Assembly (NCBI GenBank): GCA_946482325.1
Contig: CAMLRA010000175.1
Location: 1-8,260, forward strand
Direction: 5' to 3'
DNA: 8,260 bases
DNA from: an uncultured Chromatiaceae bacterium
Lineage (GTDB): Bacteria; Pseudomonadota; Gammaproteobacteria; Enterobacterales; Alteromonadaceae
The position numbers and the translations under genes are program-made. This document shows positions 5,435 through 8,260 of the stretch, piece after piece (positions within the stretch are counted from its first letter, which is position 1; each line of letters opens with the position of its first letter). The notes under the pieces are model-generated. The model saw nothing but the letters and a program-made list of their open reading frames with translations, was not told where the DNA came from and searched no databases.

Positions 5435-6487
5435 GTGAGAACCGGTGCCAATGCCGAAATGCTCGGTGACCTGAACGCCAGATTAGTACTGGCCGCTGTA
5501 CGCCGGCGCGGAATAGCATCGCGGCCGGAACTGGCCGACGAACTCAAGCTGTCTTTACAGGCCGTCACCCGCATTGTTGCAGGACTTTGCCGCGACGGAT
5601 TGCTGCAAAGTTGCGGTAAAAAGACGCTGGGCGTAGGCCAACCCACCCAGTTTTATCAGCTGGTGCCGGACGCGGTATTCAGCATCGGTATTCAGTTACA
5701 GCGCACCCAGTTACAGCTGGTGCTGACTGATTTCTGCGGCCATATTTTACGCCGTCAGCACTGCCCGCTCGACCGCTGGTCGCCGCAGCATGTCCAGTCC
5801 GTCCTGCTGCAACAAAGCAGGCTGTTATTGGCGCCGTTATCCGTATCGCAACAAGAACGGCTCTGTGGTATTGGTCTCGCCATGCCCTGGTTTGCCGGTA
5901 ATAGTCAGTTTGCCGCGCGTTTATATCCGCAGTTGGACGCCACCGCGCTGCAGCAGCTGACACTAGCCTGGCAAGGTGTTGATTTGGCTTCTGATTTACA
6001 GCGGGAACTAGAAATTCCGGTCTATCCGGAAAACGACGGCTCTGCCGCCGCAGCAGCAGAGTTGTGGTTGGGCAAACCAGCCGCAGCAGATTTTTTCTAT
6101 CTGTACCTCGACCAGTTGCCGGCCGGCGGTTTGGTGCTCAACGGCCAACTCTGGCGTGGCCGGCATGGTAATGCGGCACATCTGGCGGTGCTGCCGGTCC
6201 GTGATGGCAGATTATTACTGCAACAGCCAGATGCGCAGGCGATTGCTACCGGCCTGCAGGCGGCGATGGCACTGCTGGATATTCCGCTGGTGATTATTGA
6301 TAGCTGCCAGCAACATCATCTCACCGCGCTGCTGGCAGAGATCCGACAGCAGCTGGAACAGTGGCCTGCATTGGGCTTGCTGATACCACAGCTGCAACAA
6401 GGCAGCCTTGGCGGCGACGCCATGCTATTAGGCGCCGCCATGCTGCCGCTGTATCAGGCTTATGCCGCTGACCGCACAGTGTTATAA
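5435..6487 (+). CDS. ROK-family transcriptional regulator with degenerate sugar/zinc site
   Basis: From the GTG at 5435 this is 350 residues, usual for ROK repressors (NagC/Mlc type, 350-410). A winged helix-turn-helix lies at about 12-58 (NARLVLAAVRRRGIASRPELADELKLSLQAVTRIVAGL). The ROK fold follows from about 81, with SIGIQLQ...LTDFCGHI, GIGLAMPWFAG at 145-155, IPVYPENDGSAAAAAELWLG at 194-213, GGLVLNGQLWRGRHGNAAHL at 231-250, and a C-terminal LGGDAMLLGAAMLPL at 325-339. The usual A-G-E-x-G-H sugar-contact motif is here AAHLAV, and no CxCGxxGCxE zinc motif follows it. The glycine-rich loop is also altered (LPAGGLV). The start is chosen for family fit and AAAGGGA at 5418-5424, although the 10-nt spacing is long. 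Longer in-frame starts (5387, 5249) lack ribosome sites. It is divergent from the chemoreceptor, and its effector and targets are unknown. Confidence 0.87.
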   Translation: MRTGANAEMLGDLNARLVLAAVRRRGIASRPELADELKLSLQAVTRIVAGLCRDGLLQSCGKKTLGVGQPTQFYQLVPDAVFSIGIQLQRTQLQLVLTDFCGHILRRQHCPLDRWSPQHVQSVLLQQSRLLLAPLSVSQQERLCGIGLAMPWFAGNSQFAARLYPQLDATALQQLTLAWQGVDLASDLQRELEIPVYPENDGSAAAAAELWLGKPAAADFFYLYLDQLPAGGLVLNGQLWRGRHGNAAHLAVLPVRDGRLLLQQPDAQAIATGLQAAMALLDIPLVIIDSCQQHHLTALLAEIRQQLEQWPALGLLIPQLQQGSLGGDAMLLGAAMLPLYQAYAADRTVL

Positions 6488-6492
6488 AAACA

Positions 6493-6514
6493 GGTGGTTT
6501 TCGCCCCTATTTTT
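6493..6514. terminator. Weak candidate terminator between the ROK regulator and the RND permease
   Basis: GGTG at 6493-6496 can pair with CGCC at 6502-6505 (one G-U pair). Four to nine bases later comes TTTTT at 6510-6514. On the minus strand a T-run also lies past the RND stop. The stem is short, so the call is tentative. The two stops are only 25 bp apart. Confidence 0.28.
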
Positions 6515-8260
6515 ATACTTCTGCAGGCTTGCTGACCTGGCTGTTTGCATGCCGGAACCGGCTCAACATCAAATACACCGCCGGCGTGCTGTAGAGCGTA
6601 AACAGCTGGCTCAGTAACAAACCGCCAACAATGCTGATCCCAAGCGGCTGACGCAACTCTGAGCCTTCGCCCATGCCGAGTAGCAGCGGCACAGCACCGA
6701 GCATCGCCGCGCAGTTCGTCATCAGAATAGGCCGCAGCCGCTGCTGACCGGCCAGCACTATGGCCTCAAGCGGTGACAGACCCTGCTGACGTTCGGCCGC
6801 CAAAGCAAAATCGACCAGCAAGATAGCGTTTTTCATCACAATGCCAATCAGCAGGAATAAACCGAGCTGGGCAATCAGATTCAGCGGCGTCTCAGTAAAA
6901 TACAACGCCAGCAAAGCGCCAAGCGCGGTACAGGGCAACGTCGATAAAATTACCAGTGGCTGCAAAGTGCTTTCATACAAAATGCCGAGCAGCAAATACA
7001 CCGCCAGGACCACACCAATAAACAGCCACAGCTGGTCGCCCTGGCTAAAGACGGCGTTGCGCTGATCTTCGCCGTTGATGGCATAAATCGCCGTTGGCAC
7101 CATCAGTTCCGCCAGCATCCGGTCGAGCGCCGCATCGGCTTGCTGCGCGCTGACACCTTCAGCTAACGCATAACCGATGCCTTGCGCAGCGAATTGATTG
7201 TCACGGCGGATCCGGTCATTTGACAGGCCATACTGATAGCTGGCGATGGCGCTCAACGGCACCCGCTCGCCGCGGCTATTGATCAGCTGTAACTGTTTCA
7301 GCACTTCCGGCTGCGCCGTATAACCGGGTAATAATTCCATCACTACCCGATACTGGTTCATTTCGTCATAGAGCGTCGCCACCTGGCGCTGCGAGAACGA
7401 GTTGTTGAGTAAAGTCGCCACGGTGCGCATATCAACACCCAACCGCTGCGCCGCTTCGCGGTCAATCGTCAGCACAATTTGCTGCGTGTCTTCGCCGCCC
7501 GGTGTATTCACGTCCACCAGCTCCGGCAGTTCCTGCATCGCCTTGGCGATTTTCTTCGACCAGCTTTTTAACAGTTTTAAATCGCCGGACATCAACAGCA
7601 GTTCGTAGTCAGAACTGGCAAAAGGCGATGCGAGGCGAATGTCCTGATCAACACTTAAAAACATCATGCCGCCCGGGATTTTCGGCGCGCCATTGCGGAT
7701 CCGGTTCACCACTTCCTGTGCTGAAATGCCACGCTCTTCCAACGGTTTTAACCGGATACGCAGAAACGAATTGCTGGTGCCCATCTGGCCGCCACTGGCG
7801 CCGGTGACATCGGCAATGGCCGGATCTTTTAATAAATATTGCCGGTAGGCTTCGATTTTCGGCTGCATCAGCTGATAAGAAAAACCATCGTCACCGCGGA
7901 CAAAACCATTGAGCTGACCGGTATCCTGCTCTGGCAACATGCCACCCGGCAGCGTGCGGAATAACCAGACCGACGCCGCAAACAGCGCCAGCAGCAACAC
8001 CCCAACGCCATAACGATAACGCAGCACAACACGCAAACTGCGCTGATAACCGGCCTGAAACCGCTGGAAAAAACCATCTTGCTGCGTTTTGACAGCTTCG
8101 CGAACCATCAGCCGTGCCGACAAGCCCGGTGTCAGCGTCAGCGACACCAGCAAGGAGATCAGCATGGCGCCGACCAGCGTGATAGAGAATTCACGGAACA
8201 GCCGCTCGACCAAACCGCCCATAAACAAAATGGATAAAAACACCACCACCAGTGCCAGGT
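6513..8260 (-). CDS. RND multidrug-efflux permease, HAE1 family, C-terminal part (5' end beyond window edge)
   Basis: The frame is open to the right edge, so about 582 codons of a roughly 1030-residue inner-membrane pump are present. Counting from 8249, the visible part opens inside a membrane helix (VVVFLSILFMGG). Next come EFSITLVGAMLISLLVSLTLTPGLSARLM at 20-48, a periplasmic porter/docking region at about 100-400 including LPGGMLPEQDTGQLNGFV at 100-117, and the C-terminal helices from about 407. Conserved landmarks are GIVMKNAILLVDFAL at 469-483 (K473 equals the proton-relay lysine of AcrB TM10) and RLRPILMT at 504-511. LNNSFSQRQVATLYDEMNQYRVVMEL at 281-306 resembles the MdtB/MdtC/MuxB subgroup more than AcrB. 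The TM4 aspartates of the relay lie off the window. It exports toxic compounds by proton antiport with an adaptor and an outer-membrane channel not seen here. Confidence 0.95.
   Translation of the reverse strand, partial: LALVVVFLSILFMGGLVERLFREFSITLVGAMLISLLVSLTLTPGLSARLMVREAVKTQQDGFFQRFQAGYQRSLRVVLRYRYGVGVLLLALFAASVWLFRTLPGGMLPEQDTGQLNGFVRGDDGFSYQLMQPKIEAYRQYLLKDPAIADVTGASGGQMGTSNSFLRIRLKPLEERGISAQEVVNRIRNGAPKIPGGMMFLSVDQDIRLASPFASSDYELLLMSGDLKLLKSWSKKIAKAMQELPELVDVNTPGGEDTQQIVLTIDREAAQRLGVDMRTVATLLNNSFSQRQVATLYDEMNQYRVVMELLPGYTAQPEVLKQLQLINSRGERVPLSAIASYQYGLSNDRIRRDNQFAAQGIGYALAEGVSAQQADAALDRMLAELMVPTAIYAINGEDQRNAVFSQGDQLWLFIGVVLAVYLLLGILYESTLQPLVILSTLPCTALGALLALYFTETPLNLIAQLGLFLLIGIVMKNAILLVDFALAAERQQGLSPLEAIVLAGQQRLRPILMTNCAAMLGAVPLLLGMGEGSELRQPLGISIVGGLLLSQLFTLYSTPAVYLMLSRFRHANSQVSKPAEV

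Noticed and set aside
6841..7848. Short plus-strand open frames opposite the RND permease
   Set aside because: They are antisense shadows of a strongly conserved coding frame.
1..8260. A defence island, prophage or mobile element
   Set aside because: Apart from the Imm-like gene and a secreted nuclease there is no integrase, transposase, tRNA attachment site, direct-repeat boundary or toxin/antitoxin pair. The layout looks like an ordinary chromosome.

Overview
The window looks like a chromosomal stretch from a free-living, motile, aquatic-type Gammaproteobacterium, perhaps an Alteromonadales/Chromatiales relative such as Rheinheimera or Shewanella. This taxonomic guess is inference. It rests on moderate GC, Gram-negative envelope proteins, an HAE1-type RND pump, an endonuclease I family secreted nuclease and a chemoreceptor. 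No RNA gene, insertion sequence, integrase, phage structural gene or CRISPR array is visible. No gene-free stretch exceeds about 200 bp; the longest is 3136-3334.

Layout, left to right. (1) Positions 1-1205, minus: a secreted nuclease whose C-terminal end lies beyond the left edge. It has a signal peptide, a lamin-tail-like domain, a Gly/Asp/Thr repeat linker and an endonuclease I catalytic domain. (2) Positions 1378-1704, plus: a small three-helix membrane protein of the DUF4870 type. It converges, with a 4-bp gap, on (3) 1709-2542, minus: a lipoprotein alpha/beta-hydrolase of the esterase D type. Upstream on the same strand is (4) 2608-3135, minus: a small outer-membrane beta-barrel protein. 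(5) Positions 3335-3589, plus: an 84-residue two-helix protein resembling the superinfection-immunity (Imm) family. It ends at a near-textbook bidirectional terminator shared with (6) 3647-5260, minus: a methyl-accepting chemotaxis protein. (7) Positions 5435-6487, plus: a ROK-family regulator divergent from the chemoreceptor, with a perfect 12-bp palindrome between them. It converges on (8) 6513-8260, minus: the C-terminal half of an RND multidrug-efflux permease, truncated by the right edge.

The genes do not form one obvious pathway. The window alternates short divergent and convergent units, mostly envelope or secreted functions: nuclease, esterase, outer-membrane barrel, chemoreceptor and efflux pump. 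The only plausible regulatory link is the ROK regulator with its divergent chemoreceptor. I did not find a convincing new multi-gene system. The points most worth a second look are the domain architecture of the nuclease, two strong hairpins placed just upstream of start codons, the degenerate sugar and zinc site of the ROK protein with the palindrome beside it, and the stand-alone Imm-like gene.
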